From NCBI GenBank assembly GCA_022823225.1, contig JAJDXM010000073.1:1-64000 (forward strand): a DNA stretch of 64,000 nucleotides, written 5' to 3'. A program made the translations under genes and the position numbers. Below the pieces are notes generated by a model. It worked only from the letters and a program-made list of their open reading frames with translations, ran no database searches and was not told the DNA's origin. Shown in pieces: positions 16,736 to 25,520 of the stretch; position 1 is the stretch's first letter; every line of letters starts with the position of its first letter. This stretch comes from Gemmatimonadota bacterium (GTDB taxonomy: Bacteria; Gemmatimonadota; Gemmatimonadetes; Longimicrobiales; Gaopeijiaceae).

Positions 16736-17742
16736 GCGGCGTACGACTCCGGGCTCGCCTCGAAGCGCGTTCGACACCCATGGCAGCAGAAGTGCACGGT
16801 TCGTCCTTCGTGGGTGAACGAGGGCCGCGATCCATCGACCGGCACGGTCATCCCGCAGACCGGGTCGATTGCATGTCCCGTTGCGCCTGCGGGAGTGGCC
16901 GCGGCGGCCGGCTCGGCCTCCGTCGCGGCCTCTCTCGCGGCGCCCTGCGCGGCCTCCGTCGCGGCCTCTCTCGCGGCGCCCTGCGCGGCCCCCTTCCCCG
17001 CCCCCACCGCCACGATCTCCGCGAGGATGCTCACGGCGACCTCCTCGGGACTCTCCGCCCCGATGTCGAGCCCGGCGGGCCCGTGCACCCGGGCGACCTG
17101 ATCGGCGCCGACCCCGAGATCGCCGAGCACCGAGCGCACCTGGCGCATCCGTTTCGGGGACACCACTACGCCGATGTAGTCCGGCCGCGCGGCCAGCAGG
17201 CGCACGACCGCGTCCTCGTCCCCCTGGCCCATCGTCGCGACGACCGCGAAGAGCCTGGCGCCCGGCGCGCGATCGGCCCATTCGGGCGCCTCGTCGCCGG
17301 GATCGCCCGCCCCCGCGGCATCCGCCCTCACGACCGGATAGCCCATGGCATCGCCCAGCCGCGCGACCGCGTCCGCGATCGGCGATGATCCCGCCACCAC
17401 CAGTTGTGGCGCGGGAAAGACCGGATTGATGTGCACTTCGACCCTCCCTTCGCTGCCGCAGGACATGGGAACGGGAACGATATCGCGGTTCGCGTCGGGC
17501 GCCACCCCGAAGCCCAGCAACCGGGACCGCCCGTCGGCGAGCGCGGCGAGGGCGTGGCGCACGACCTCGGGCTGGGTGCAGCTGCCGCCGATCCAGCCAT
17601 GGACGCGCCCGTCGCCCGTGATCAGGGCGGTGTTGCCCGGCGCCGCCGAACTGGGGCGCTCCCGGTGCACCACGGTGGCGAGCGCGTACGGCCGGCGCTC
17701 CTCGAGAAGCCCCGCGGCGACGCGGAGAAGCGCGCTGTTCAT
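16732..17742 (-). CDS. XdhC/CoxI-family molybdenum cofactor maturation protein with C-terminal YHS domain
   Basis: 336 residues. The N-terminal XdhC_CoxI domain (about 1-90; GNTALITGDGRVHGWIGGSCTQPEVVR) is followed by a Rossmann XdhC_C domain (about 115-240; PQLVVAGSSPIADAVARLG). A low-complexity Ala/Glu linker leads to a YHS metal-binding domain starting DPVCGMTVPV with FCCHGCRTRF. XdhC-type proteins deliver sulfurated molybdenum cofactor to hydroxylases. The YHS fusion is unusual and suggests metal handling, for example copper for CO dehydrogenase; this is inference. It overlaps MocA at its start (ATGA) and MoxR at its stop. Confidence 0.85.
   Translation of the reverse strand: MNSALLRVAAGLLEERRPYALATVVHRERPSSAAPGNTALITGDGRVHGWIGGSCTQPEVVRHALAALADGRSRLLGFGVAPDANRDIVPVPMSCGSEGRVEVHINPVFPAPQLVVAGSSPIADAVARLGDAMGYPVVRADAAGAGDPGDEAPEWADRAPGARLFAVVATMGQGDEDAVVRLLAARPDYIGVVVSPKRMRQVRSVLGDLGVGADQVARVHGPAGLDIGAESPEEVAVSILAEIVAVGAGKGAAQGAAREAATEAAQGAAREAATEAEPAAAATPAGATGHAIDPVCGMTVPVDGSRPSFTHEGRTVHFCCHGCRTRFEASPESYAA
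16914..16985. repeat. Perfect 36-bp tandem duplication in the XdhC-YHS linker
   Basis: Two identical in-frame 36-bp units (16914-16949 and 16950-16985) encoding 12-residue Ala/Glu/Gln-rich repeats of the linker between the XdhC and YHS domains. Absence of differences suggests recent slippage. Confidence 0.9.
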
Positions 17743-18374
17743 CGGGCCCCGGCCCGGGCGGCTCCGGACGCCGCGCACTCCCGCCGGGCGCGCGCATAGT
17801 CCTCCGGGCGGTCCAGGTCGCGCAGCGCGCTCGCCGGCCACTCGACCTCGACGGCGTCGGCCCGGTGCCGCCGAACCACCTCGCGCCCGCAGCGCCGGTC
17901 CATCCGGGCGAGTTCGCCGAAGAGGCGGCGGTCGTAGAGCATCGGCGGGGCGATCGTGTCCCCGTACCTGGAGATCACCAGCGGCGCGCCCGTTTCGCGG
18001 TGGCGCGCCGCCAGCGCGCGCAGCATGGGGGCCGTCACGTAGGGCATGTCGGCCAGCGCGACCACGGCGGCCGCGCATCGGCCGGCCCCGCCCCGTTCCT
18101 CCGTCAGCGCCGCGATCCCCGCGCCCACCGACGTATGCTGCCCCGCCTCGTGCGCCGCGTTGTACACGGTCCTGCACCCGATTCCACGCACTTCCGCCTC
18201 GACCGCCTCACGCTCGTGACCGGTCACCACAATCACCGGGTTCAGCCCCGCCTCCATGGCCGTGCGGGCGGCGCGCCGCACCACGCTCTCACCCCCCAGT
18301 TCCAGCAGGAGCTTGTTGCGCCCCATCCGCCGCGAAGCCCCCGCGGCAAGCACGACGGCCGCGATCCCGTTCAC
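17739..18374 (-). CDS. mocA: MocA-like molybdenum cofactor nucleotidyltransferase
   Basis: 211-residue NTP-transferase-fold protein. The signature VVLAAGASRRMGRNKLLLELGG is at residues ~7-28, with VVTGHE and ALADMPYVTAPMLRAL as further family motifs. MocA attaches CMP to molybdopterin to make the MCD cofactor used by CO dehydrogenase and related hydroxylases. The GTG start overlaps the upstream gene's stop, and the stop overlaps the XdhC start, giving strong translational coupling. Context with XdhC and MoxR supports MCD synthesis rather than MobA function. Confidence 0.87.
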   Translation of the reverse strand: MNGIAAVVLAAGASRRMGRNKLLLELGGESVVRRAARTAMEAGLNPVIVVTGHEREAVEAEVRGIGCRTVYNAAHEAGQHTSVGAGIAALTEERGGAGRCAAAVVALADMPYVTAPMLRALAARHRETGAPLVISRYGDTIAPPMLYDRRLFGELARMDRRCGREVVRRHRADAVEVEWPASALRDLDRPEDYARARRECAASGAARAGAR

Positions 18375-19366
18375 CGAAACCTCCGTATCAGGGGCGTGCC
18401 ACTCTCGACCCACGCCGACCACCACAGCGTCGCGAGCATGTCGGCCCCCGCGGCGAGGCGCTCGGCGGCGAAATCGCGAGCCCGCGGATCGGCCGGCCGC
18501 TCCGGGTCGAAGCCGACGTCCCGGTCCAGCCGGTAGAGCGTCTCGACCTGGGCGTGCGAGGCCATGATGTGCTCCATCACCGCCTCGCGCGCCGAACCCG
18601 CCACCGACCGCGGCGGCGCCCCGCTCAGATGGCGCGCGATGTCGGCGCCGGTCACGTGGGCGCCCACGAACAGGGTCTCGAAGCGGGCGTGAAACCCGTC
18701 GTCGGTCGTGAAGCCCTCCGGGTTCGGCGTGTCCCGGTCCCAGCCGTTGAAGTGGATCGTCGTGTGGTGGGGCTGCGATGCATCGGTCACATAGTGGCCC
18801 AGGACTCCGGCGTCGTTGACGATGCGCTCGGCGATCCACTCCCGCCGTGCGGGGTCCTCCTCCTCGCGCCACAGCCGCCATTCGCTGACGATCCGCTGGT
18901 ACAGCTCCATGATGCGAAAGGGAAGGAACCCCGCATCGCGCTCGGGGCGCTCCAGTCCCGCCTCGTACAGGAATCGCAGGTATATCCAGCGGTCGGGGGC
19001 GCCCAGGGCTCCGTCGGGGACGTTCTCCAGGTCGATGTAGTGGTCGTAGGAGAACCCCTGGTCCATTTCGCGGTATTGCCGGACTCGCCACCGGTCCGGC
19101 TCGGGGTTCAGGTAAACCAGCCGCTCGCCCGCCTCGCGGAAGAAGGCGGGCATCTCGTCGGGAATGCTCGCCGCGGCGGCCCGCGCAGCCATTTCGTGGC
19201 CCGTGGCACCCCACGCGGACGTTGCGGCTTCGCTCCCCGGTCCCGCACCTCCGATCAGGGGCAGGATCAACAGGCTCAGGAGCCCGTAGCGAAATCCCGT
19301 GCGGGGGCCGCGCGCGCCGAAGCGCCGGGCCGGCGAGACGGATGCGGGCGCTTCTCCATGTGACAT
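18371..19366 (-). CDS. Exported S1/P1-type nuclease or zinc-dependent phospholipase-like hydrolase
   Basis: 331 residues with an N-terminal signal peptide (about 1-45). The mature part starts SAWGATGHEMAARAAA, and W-x(3)-GH at the mature N-terminus is typical of the S1/P1 nuclease - phospholipase C zinc superfamily. A second metal-binding segment is VLGHYVTDASQPHHTTIHFNGW, and HIMASHAQVETLY follows. The choice between nuclease and phospholipase cannot be made from sequence. It sits between an SDR and MocA in the overlapping operon, without an obvious link to cofactor maturation. Confidence 0.68.
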   Translation of the reverse strand: MSHGEAPASVSPARRFGARGPRTGFRYGLLSLLILPLIGGAGPGSEAATSAWGATGHEMAARAAAASIPDEMPAFFREAGERLVYLNPEPDRWRVRQYREMDQGFSYDHYIDLENVPDGALGAPDRWIYLRFLYEAGLERPERDAGFLPFRIMELYQRIVSEWRLWREEEDPARREWIAERIVNDAGVLGHYVTDASQPHHTTIHFNGWDRDTPNPEGFTTDDGFHARFETLFVGAHVTGADIARHLSGAPPRSVAGSAREAVMEHIMASHAQVETLYRLDRDVGFDPERPADPRARDFAAERLAAGADMLATLWWSAWVESGTPLIRRFR

Positions 19367-19370
19367 CTCG

Positions 19371-20186
19371 CTACTCCTTGGCTGTATCCGCCGGGCGGCG
19401 ATCCAGGACGTACGGCGACCGCTGCATGGTCGGCATGACCAGCATCTGCTGGATATTGACGTGCGACGGGGTGTTGAGGACATAGCAGACGGCATCCGCG
19501 ACATCCTCTGCCGTGAGCGGGTCGACGCCTTCGTACACGGTGCGCGCCCGCGCGTCGTCGCCGCGGAAGCGCACAAGCGAGAACTCGGTCTCGACCATCC
19601 CGGGATCGACGCTGGACATGCGCACGCGGGTTCCGAGCAGGTCGACGTTCGCGCCCTCGGTGATCGCGCGCACGGCGTACTTGGTGGCGCAGTACACGGC
19701 GCCCTTCGGGTAGATCATGCGCCCCGCGATGCTGCCCAGGTTGACCACGTGGCCCGAGTCCCGCGCGACCATTCCGGGCAGGATCGCGCGCGTCATGTTG
19801 AGGAGGCCCTTGAGGTTGGTGTCGATCATCTCGTCCCAGTCGTCGTGCTTGCCCCCCTGGACGGTATCGAGGCCGCGGGCCAGTCCGGCGTTGTTCACGA
19901 GAATGTCGGGTGCCGCCCCCCCGCTTTCCAGCCGGGCGGCGAAGTCGTCGACGGCCGCGCGGTCACGCACGTCGAAGGCGGCGGTGAGGGGCTCCACGTC
20001 GCCGCCGCCGCGAGCGCTCCCGTTCCCGGCCGCGGCCAGCTCCCGGGCCAGTGCCTCCAATCGGTCGCTCCTCCGGCCCGTCAGCACGACGCGCACACCC
20101 ATGGCGGCCAGGGCGCGCGCACACGCCTCGCCGATTCCGGCGGTGGCGCCGGTCACGATTGCGGTCTGGCCCCGGATTCTGTTCAT
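19371..20186 (-). CDS. Short-chain dehydrogenase/reductase (YdfG-like)
   Basis: 271-residue classical SDR. The cofactor motif is TGATAGIGEA near 13-22 (the GRRSDR turn suggests NADP preference), with NNAG and the active-site YCATK (Y-x3-K). The end of the domain (MSSVDPGMVETEFSLVRFRGD) resembles YdfG-type 3-hydroxy acid/serine dehydrogenases. It overlaps the upstream gene's stop (ATGA). Substrate is not predictable. Confidence 0.9.
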   Translation of the reverse strand: MNRIRGQTAIVTGATAGIGEACARALAAMGVRVVLTGRRSDRLEALARELAAAGNGSARGGGDVEPLTAAFDVRDRAAVDDFAARLESGGAAPDILVNNAGLARGLDTVQGGKHDDWDEMIDTNLKGLLNMTRAILPGMVARDSGHVVNLGSIAGRMIYPKGAVYCATKYAVRAITEGANVDLLGTRVRMSSVDPGMVETEFSLVRFRGDDARARTVYEGVDPLTAEDVADAVCYVLNTPSHVNIQQMLVMPTMQRSPYVLDRRPADTAKE

Positions 20187-21949
20187 GGGTTGCCATCTCT
20201 GCTTGACATCGTAATCGACTCGATCCAGGCCAATGCCCCCGGCGGCACCACGAATGTCCTGTTCAAGGGCGGGCGGGCGCCAGCCGGATCGCTCACCTCC
20301 ACGCGGATCCGCGAGCCGTTCGGAACATCGCAGAGCAGGAAGTAGCCGCGCTCGTCGGTCGTGGTGGTGGCGGTGACGTCGCTGCCGTCGCGTCCGTGTT
20401 CCCACCCGTTGCCGATCTCGCCGCGCGGCCCGATGGGAGCCGCGAGCGGCGTTCCCGCGTAGCCGGTCGCTGCCGGCCATCGCGCGCGAACCCGCATGCC
20501 TCCGGCGGGCTCGCCACCGGCGTGTCTGATCCGCCCCATGACCGGGGCCGAGCCGCTCGGCCGGGGCGCCCCGCCACAGGAGTGGACAAGCGCGTCCGCG
20601 ACCGTCGGCACCCTCAGCCGGACGTAGCTCACCTCGCCGGCCTCGCCCTCGACGGCCACCTCGGGCTCCGCAAGTCCCATCTCCACCAGCTCGGCGCTCG
20701 GCACCCGCACCGCGTGCCTTCCGGGTTCGAGTCCGGTGATGAGAAAGGACCCGTCGTCCCTGGTCGTCAGATGTCGACCGAGGTGCGCCACCGCCACCGG
20801 TCCGGGCGGCGGCCCCATGCCCGTCGAATCGGTGACCACCCCGAAGATGCTCGCGGTCCACGCGTCGACAATCGTGCGTCCGTCCGCACCGGTGATCGAG
20901 GCCGTCACGCCGCCCTCCACACGCTGGTCCACGCGCCGGGCGCGCCCGCGCCGGTCGATCGTGAGGCCGGGCATCCGCATCCACCATTCGTGCACGATCC
21001 AGGCGCCGTCGGGAAGACGGGTCAGATAGACTTCGCCGGGCGGATAGCCCACCTCGGGATCGTCCAGCAGGTTGACGTAGCCGAACTGGATCCGCTGCAG
21101 CTCGGCGGTCTCGGCGTCGAGCCAGAGAACGCCCGCGATCTCGGGAACGGTGCGTCCCGCGACCGGCCGGAAGCCGACGCCGACCAGGTTGGCACCGCCG
21201 TCCACCACGGTAAGGCAGTGAGTGTCCAGAAAGGCGTCCGAGAGGAGTGCCGCGGCGTCGGGCGCGTAGTATACCATGGCCGTGTCGCCCTCGGACTGAA
21301 CGAAGCCCTTCTCAATCAGGTCCTCGATCGGTGCCGAGAGGAAGGCTGTCGCCTGGTCGGGCATGGCCATCATCGTATCGGACAGAACCTCGACGGCGTC
21401 CCGGTCCATCACCTGTTCGAAGCGCAGGAGCGTGTACCGATACAGCCCCGCCTCCCGCGTCCACTCCTCCGCGGCGAGCGCCTTGCGCGCCTCCTCCCAC
21501 ACCCTTGCGGCCGCCTCGCCCTCTTCGGGGCGCACCCTGCAGCCGCCGCCCGAGATGACGAGCCCCCTGAGCTGGATCGGATCGATGGGCACTTCGATGC
21601 GCATCGGCCCCGCGCCTTCCACCGGCGTGAAGCGGTCCGTGGTGACGCTGGCGTATCCGATCCGGTCCACGACGATGTAGTGGGGGCCGCGGCCGCGCGC
21701 CTCCAGAAGGAACCGCCCGGCGGCGTTGCTGAGCATTCGGTCCACCCGGTTGCCGTCGTCGTCGAAGAGCAGGACCATCGCCGCAGCGACGGGCACGCCT
21801 CTCCCCTCTTCAACGACGACCCCGAGGACCGGTTGCGCGGCCGCGCGGAGAGGCCCCAGGACCAGCAGCGGGAGCAGAATCAAGGGTGCGCGCATGGCCC
21901 AAAGGTAAGCGTCCCGCACCACCCCCGTCACGCCGTGAACGCCTTCCAT
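20183..21949 (-). CDS. Exported carboxypeptidase-regulatory-like protein
   Basis: About 588 residues. A signal peptide with hydrophobic core LILLPLLVLGPL and likely cleavage after AAA precedes a first beta-sandwich (PVLGVVVEEGRGVPVAAAMVLLFDDDGN) and two more regulatory-like sandwiches around IFGVVTDSTGMGPP and VMGRIRHAGGEPAGG. The middle 200 residues are conserved-looking but unassigned. The start at 21949 is preferred for its GAGGGAG site; ATG 21895 lacks one. It begins the operon SDR - hydrolase - MocA - XdhC - MoxR. Confidence 0.72.
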   Translation of the reverse strand: MEGVHGVTGVVRDAYLWAMRAPLILLPLLVLGPLRAAAQPVLGVVVEEGRGVPVAAAMVLLFDDDGNRVDRMLSNAAGRFLLEARGRGPHYIVVDRIGYASVTTDRFTPVEGAGPMRIEVPIDPIQLRGLVISGGGCRVRPEEGEAAARVWEEARKALAAEEWTREAGLYRYTLLRFEQVMDRDAVEVLSDTMMAMPDQATAFLSAPIEDLIEKGFVQSEGDTAMVYYAPDAAALLSDAFLDTHCLTVVDGGANLVGVGFRPVAGRTVPEIAGVLWLDAETAELQRIQFGYVNLLDDPEVGYPPGEVYLTRLPDGAWIVHEWWMRMPGLTIDRRGRARRVDQRVEGGVTASITGADGRTIVDAWTASIFGVVTDSTGMGPPPGPVAVAHLGRHLTTRDDGSFLITGLEPGRHAVRVPSAELVEMGLAEPEVAVEGEAGEVSYVRLRVPTVADALVHSCGGAPRPSGSAPVMGRIRHAGGEPAGGMRVRARWPAATGYAGTPLAAPIGPRGEIGNGWEHGRDGSDVTATTTTDERGYFLLCDVPNGSRIRVEVSDPAGARPPLNRTFVVPPGALAWIESITMSSRDGNP

Positions 21950-22041
21950 ATTCACTCCCTCGCGTACAGATTGGTTGTTTCGCGGCCGCCCGGAGGCCGC
22001 TTCCGACTTCCCCGCCAATCCCGAGCCCCAGGAGCTTTTTC

Positions 22042-22434
22042 ATGACCGCCCCAAAGGTCCGGCACTTCCGCGTGTCCGAGCAGCCTCGCGAGGAGCTCAA
22101 TCCCCTGATCTCCCGCAGCCTGATCACCGGAGAGCGCACGATGCTCGCACATGTCTACCTGAAGAAGGGCGCCGTCGTGCCGATGCATTCTCACGACAAC
22201 GAGCAGATCACCTACGTGCTCGAGGGCGCACTGAGGTTCAAGATCGGCAACGGTGGGCCGGATGGCCTCGTGGTTCGCACCGGCGAGGTGCTGCACCTGC
22301 CCAGCAACGTGCCCCACGAGGCGGAGGCGCTCGAAGACACGATCGACGTGGACGTGTTCACGCCGCCCCGGCAGGACTGGCTCGACGGTGACGACGCCTA
22401 CCTGCGCGGTGGCGCTTCCGGCGGGGAGGGCTGA
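22042..22434 (+). CDS. Cupin-domain protein
   Basis: 130-residue single cupin. Metal-binding motif 1 is PMHSHDNEQITYVLEGALRF (His-x-His-x4-Glu) and motif 2 is LHLPSNVPHEAEA. AGGAG precedes the ATG by 7 bases. It lies 4 bp before the aminotransferase and is likely in the same operon. Small cupins of this type are often sugar- or amino-acid-metabolism accessory proteins; the reaction is unknown. Confidence 0.88.
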   Translation: MTAPKVRHFRVSEQPREELNPLISRSLITGERTMLAHVYLKKGAVVPMHSHDNEQITYVLEGALRFKIGNGGPDGLVVRTGEVLHLPSNVPHEAEALEDTIDVDVFTPPRQDWLDGDDAYLRGGASGGEG

Positions 22435-22438
22435 CCCG

Positions 22439-23368
22439 ATGGCAGGAAGGCTGGAAGGCAGTCCCTGGATCTGGAAGGACAACGATTTCATCCGTTGGGA
22501 GGATGCGACCGTCCATGTGATGAGTCTGGCGGTCCAGTTCGCGGCGTCGGTCTTCGAGGGCATACGCTGCTACGATACCCCGAACGGACCGGCGGTCTTC
22601 CGCGTCCACGACCACCTGAAGCGGCTGATGTCGTCGAGCCGGACCTACCGCATGCAGCCGGACTACACCATCGACGAGCTCGTCGAGGCCATCCGCGCCA
22701 CGGTCCGCAGGAACGAACTCGACGCCTGCTACATCCGCCCCACCGTGCTGAGAGGATTCGGATCGTCGAGCATGCACCCGGAGCACAGCCCGATCGAGAC
22801 CTATATCCCGGTGTGGCCCTGGGGCGCGTACCTGGGCGAGGAGGCGCTCGCGCAAGGCGTGGACGTGTGCGTCTCGTCGTGGAATCGTCCCGCCCCGAAC
22901 ACCATCCCGAGCGGCGCCAAGTCCGCCGGCAACTACCTGGTGTCGGCGCTGATGGTGATGGAGGCGTCGTCCCACGGGTACGCCGAGGCGATCGGACTCG
23001 GGCCCGGCGGCCTGGTCAGCGAGGGCAGCGGGCAAAACCTCTTCATGGTAGTGGACGGCGAGGTCGTGACGCCGATCCTGGACGGCACATCGCTTTCCGG
23101 CATAACGAGGCACACCGTATTGAAGATCGCGGCCGAACTCGACATCACGGTGCGCGAGCAGCTGGTGCCACGCGAGATGCTCTATGCGGCGGAAGAGCTG
23201 TTCTTCACCGGGACCGCCTCGGAAGTGACGCCCATTCGGTCCGTCGACGGACTGGAGGTGGGCGAAGGGCGGCGCGGACCGGTCACCCGGCGGATCCAGC
23301 GGCGCTTCCTGGAGCTGGCCGGGGGAGAGGGACCCGATCCGTGGGGGTGGGTGACGTACCTGGATTGA
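22439..23368 (+). CDS. ilvE: Branched-chain amino acid aminotransferase
   Basis: 309-residue fold-type IV PLP enzyme that transfers amino groups to and from leucine, isoleucine and valine. Features: an N-terminal WIWKDNDFIRWEDATVHVMS, SVFEGIRCY, the PLP lysine in IPSGAKSAGNYLVS, LVSEGSGQNLFMV, and the cofactor-phosphate region GTSLSGITRHTV plus FFTGTASEVTPI. Length and motifs agree with the IlvE class. It is followed by a lipoprotein on the same strand. Confidence 0.94.
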   Translation: MAGRLEGSPWIWKDNDFIRWEDATVHVMSLAVQFAASVFEGIRCYDTPNGPAVFRVHDHLKRLMSSSRTYRMQPDYTIDELVEAIRATVRRNELDACYIRPTVLRGFGSSSMHPEHSPIETYIPVWPWGAYLGEEALAQGVDVCVSSWNRPAPNTIPSGAKSAGNYLVSALMVMEASSHGYAEAIGLGPGGLVSEGSGQNLFMVVDGEVVTPILDGTSLSGITRHTVLKIAAELDITVREQLVPREMLYAAEELFFTGTASEVTPIRSVDGLEVGEGRRGPVTRRIQRRFLELAGGEGPDPWGWVTYLD

Positions 23369-23439
23369 TCCCGGAACCTGCAGCGAGGTCTTGTGTACAG
23401 GATTGGGGACTTTCACCCGAAGAAAGAAGGAGTAGCATC

Positions 23440-24039
23440 ATGAAATCTCGAAACACCGTTCTGATGGTTTTCACCGCACTTGCCGTCGGCGCGACCGCCT
23501 GCAGCGACGATCCGACCGAACCCGAAGACGCTCTGACGGAAGAGGAGGCGATCGGACTGCTGAACGGCTACCGGGGACTCCTGGCCACGGATGACCCCGA
23601 GTTCATCGAGGAAACGCCGACCGGCGGCATAATCGGATGTCCCCTCGGGGGCACGGCCGAAGTCAACCTCCTCGGGGGCGGCGACGAGGAGTTTGCGGGA
23701 GACACTGTCCGCCTCACTCTCGACATCATGATCAATCCGATGAATTGCCGCGTTGCCTCCGCCGGAGCCCAGTATGTCGTGACCGGCGACCCGAGCGTCC
23801 GCGAACAGTTCAGAATGCAGGTCGTGGGGTTCCTCGAGAGCATCGAAGTCACGGGCTCCACCGTCGGTACCCTGGCCTGGGAGTACGGAGACCGTTCGGG
23901 ACGCTGCGAAATGGACCTGGCGCTGACCGCGGAACCCAACCTCATGGATCCGGAGAATCCTGTCGACGCCACCTTGACCGGGATGCTATGCGGACACGAG
24001 GTCACCATCGACGGCGCAGCGATCCCCTTCGTGGACTAG
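23440..24039 (+). CDS. Hypothetical lipoprotein
   Basis: 199 residues, not recognised. The signal peptide ends in a lipobox-like VGATAC (Cys near 21), followed by an acidic linker (SDDPTEPEDALTEEEA). The remainder is predicted beta-rich with four cysteines (GCPL, NCRV, GRCEM, LCGHE) that could pair as disulfides. AAGGAG precedes the ATG by 7 bases. It lies 71 bp after ilvE. Confidence 0.8.
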   Translation: MKSRNTVLMVFTALAVGATACSDDPTEPEDALTEEEAIGLLNGYRGLLATDDPEFIEETPTGGIIGCPLGGTAEVNLLGGGDEEFAGDTVRLTLDIMINPMNCRVASAGAQYVVTGDPSVREQFRMQVVGFLESIEVTGSTVGTLAWEYGDRSGRCEMDLALTAEPNLMDPENPVDATLTGMLCGHEVTIDGAAIPFVD

Positions 24040-24063
24040 CAGCCCCTGGACAAAACCCCCGCG

Positions 24064-24082
24064 GCATTCGAGCGGCGAATGC
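24064..24082. terminator. Hairpin between convergent genes
   Basis: Perfect inverted repeat GCATTCG-AGCGG-CGAATGC between the lipoprotein and the convergent M20 gene; probably a bidirectional terminator although no T-run follows. Confidence 0.55.
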
Positions 24083-24102
24083 ATCCGGGCTGGCCGCGGT
24101 GC

Positions 24103-25461
24103 TCACGCGGGTCTATCCACGGGCTGCCAGCGGGCGGCCCGGTCGAGCGCCAGCACCGCGCGCAGCAGCACGTTCGCGCCCCGCGCGACATCGCCCGGGG
24201 CCGTGTATTCGTCCGGCGAGTGGCTGATCCCCGCTCGGCTCGGCACGAAGATCATCCCGACGGGGCCGAGTTCGGCCATGCTCTGGGCGTCGTGGCCCGC
24301 ACCCGATGGCATGCGCGTGTGTGAGTAGCCCAGGTCGGCCGCGGCGGCCTCGATGAGGTCGCGGAAGCGCGGGTCGGTGGGCGCGGCGAGGCTCTCGTAG
24401 AACCGGTCGAAGGCGACGGTCACCTCGCGGTCGGCTTCGATGGCGCGCGCCCGCGCCTCGATGTCGGCGAAGACCCGGGCGATCTTCTCCATCTCCAGGT
24501 CGCGGATCTCCAGCGTGGCGCGCACCTCGCCCGGGACGACGTTGGGCGCGCCCGGGATGGCCTCGATGCGCCCGACCGTGGCGACCTGCCTCCCGGGCAC
24601 GGTGGTGGCGACTTCGTTCGCCGCGCGAACAAAGTCGGCGGCGGCGACGAGCGCGTCCCGGCGCTGGGGCATGGGGGTCGTCCCGGCGTGGTTCTGGGCG
24701 CCGCGCACGGTGACGTTCCAGCGCCGGATCCCGACGATGCCCTCGACCACGCCGATCTGGATGCCGGCCGCCTCCAGGAGCGCGCCCTGCTCGATGTGCA
24801 GTTCGAGGAACCCGGCCATGGACCCGGGCTCGCGCCTCGCTTCTTCGAGCCGCGCGGGGTCGCCGCCGAGCCGCGCGATGCCGTCCCGTATGGTGAAGCC
24901 CGAGGCCGTCACGATGTCGAGTTCGAAGGGATGGACGCGGCCGACGAGCGCCCGGCTCCCGGTCTTCCCGCCCTCCTCGTTCTGGAAGATGATGAGCTCG
25001 AGGGGGTGGCCGAGCGCGATGTCGTGGTCGGCCAGGGTGAGGGCGACTTCCAGCGCGGCGGCCGAGCCGACCTGGCCGTCGTAGCTGCCGCCGCCCGGCA
25101 CGGTGTCCATGTGGGACCCGATGATGATCGGGTGGGCGGACGCGTCGGTCCCGGGGCGGCGGCCGATGAGGTTGCCGGCGAGGTCGGTGGAGACGTCCAG
25201 ACCGGCGCGCCGCATGACCTCGGTGGCGTAGCGGCGGCCCGCGAGGTCCTCGTCGCTGTACGCGAGGCGCGTGGTGCCGCGGTCGTCGCCGCCGCCGAAA
25301 CGGCGGAAGTCCGCGAGGACCGCGCCGACGCGTGAGGGGTCGATGGCGGGGGGCTGGGGGGCGGGGCGGGTCGAGAACGCCACCATGGCCGCGGCGGACC
25401 GCTTCAGGAAATCCCGCCGTCCGAAGCGTCGGCGGCATTCGATTGGCGGGTCGGTTGGCAT
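24103..25461 (-). CDS. Tat-exported M20-family amidohydrolase (hydantoinase/carbamoylase type)
   Basis: 452 residues. A twin-arginine signal (RRDFLKRS) and an Ala-rich h-region suggest folded export. Zinc-site motifs of the hydantoinase/N-carbamoylase-allantoate amidohydrolase branch are visible: GSHMDTVPGGGSYDGQVG, QNEEGGKTGSRAL, ELHIEQGALLE, the dimerisation segment with NHAGTTPMPQRRDAL, and SGAGHDAQ. It hydrolyses an N-carbamoyl or ureide amide bond; the exact substrate is open. It starts about 60 bp from a divergent methyltransferase. Confidence 0.9.
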   Translation of the reverse strand: MPTDPPIECRRRFGRRDFLKRSAAAMVAFSTRPAPQPPAIDPSRVGAVLADFRRFGGGDDRGTTRLAYSDEDLAGRRYATEVMRRAGLDVSTDLAGNLIGRRPGTDASAHPIIIGSHMDTVPGGGSYDGQVGSAAALEVALTLADHDIALGHPLELIIFQNEEGGKTGSRALVGRVHPFELDIVTASGFTIRDGIARLGGDPARLEEARREPGSMAGFLELHIEQGALLEAAGIQIGVVEGIVGIRRWNVTVRGAQNHAGTTPMPQRRDALVAAADFVRAANEVATTVPGRQVATVGRIEAIPGAPNVVPGEVRATLEIRDLEMEKIARVFADIEARARAIEADREVTVAFDRFYESLAAPTDPRFRDLIEAAAADLGYSHTRMPSGAGHDAQSMAELGPVGMIFVPSRAGISHSPDEYTAPGDVARGANVLLRAVLALDRAARWQPVDRPA

Positions 25462-25520
25462 CGTCCTATCCTGGCAGCGAGTCACGAGAGAACCCCATCA
25501 GAATAGGCGGTGCGGCGGCC

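Noticed and set aside
18371-19366. Firm call of phospholipase C
   Set aside because: The mature N-terminal Trp and His pattern fits both S1/P1 nucleases and phospholipase C; the sequence does not decide.
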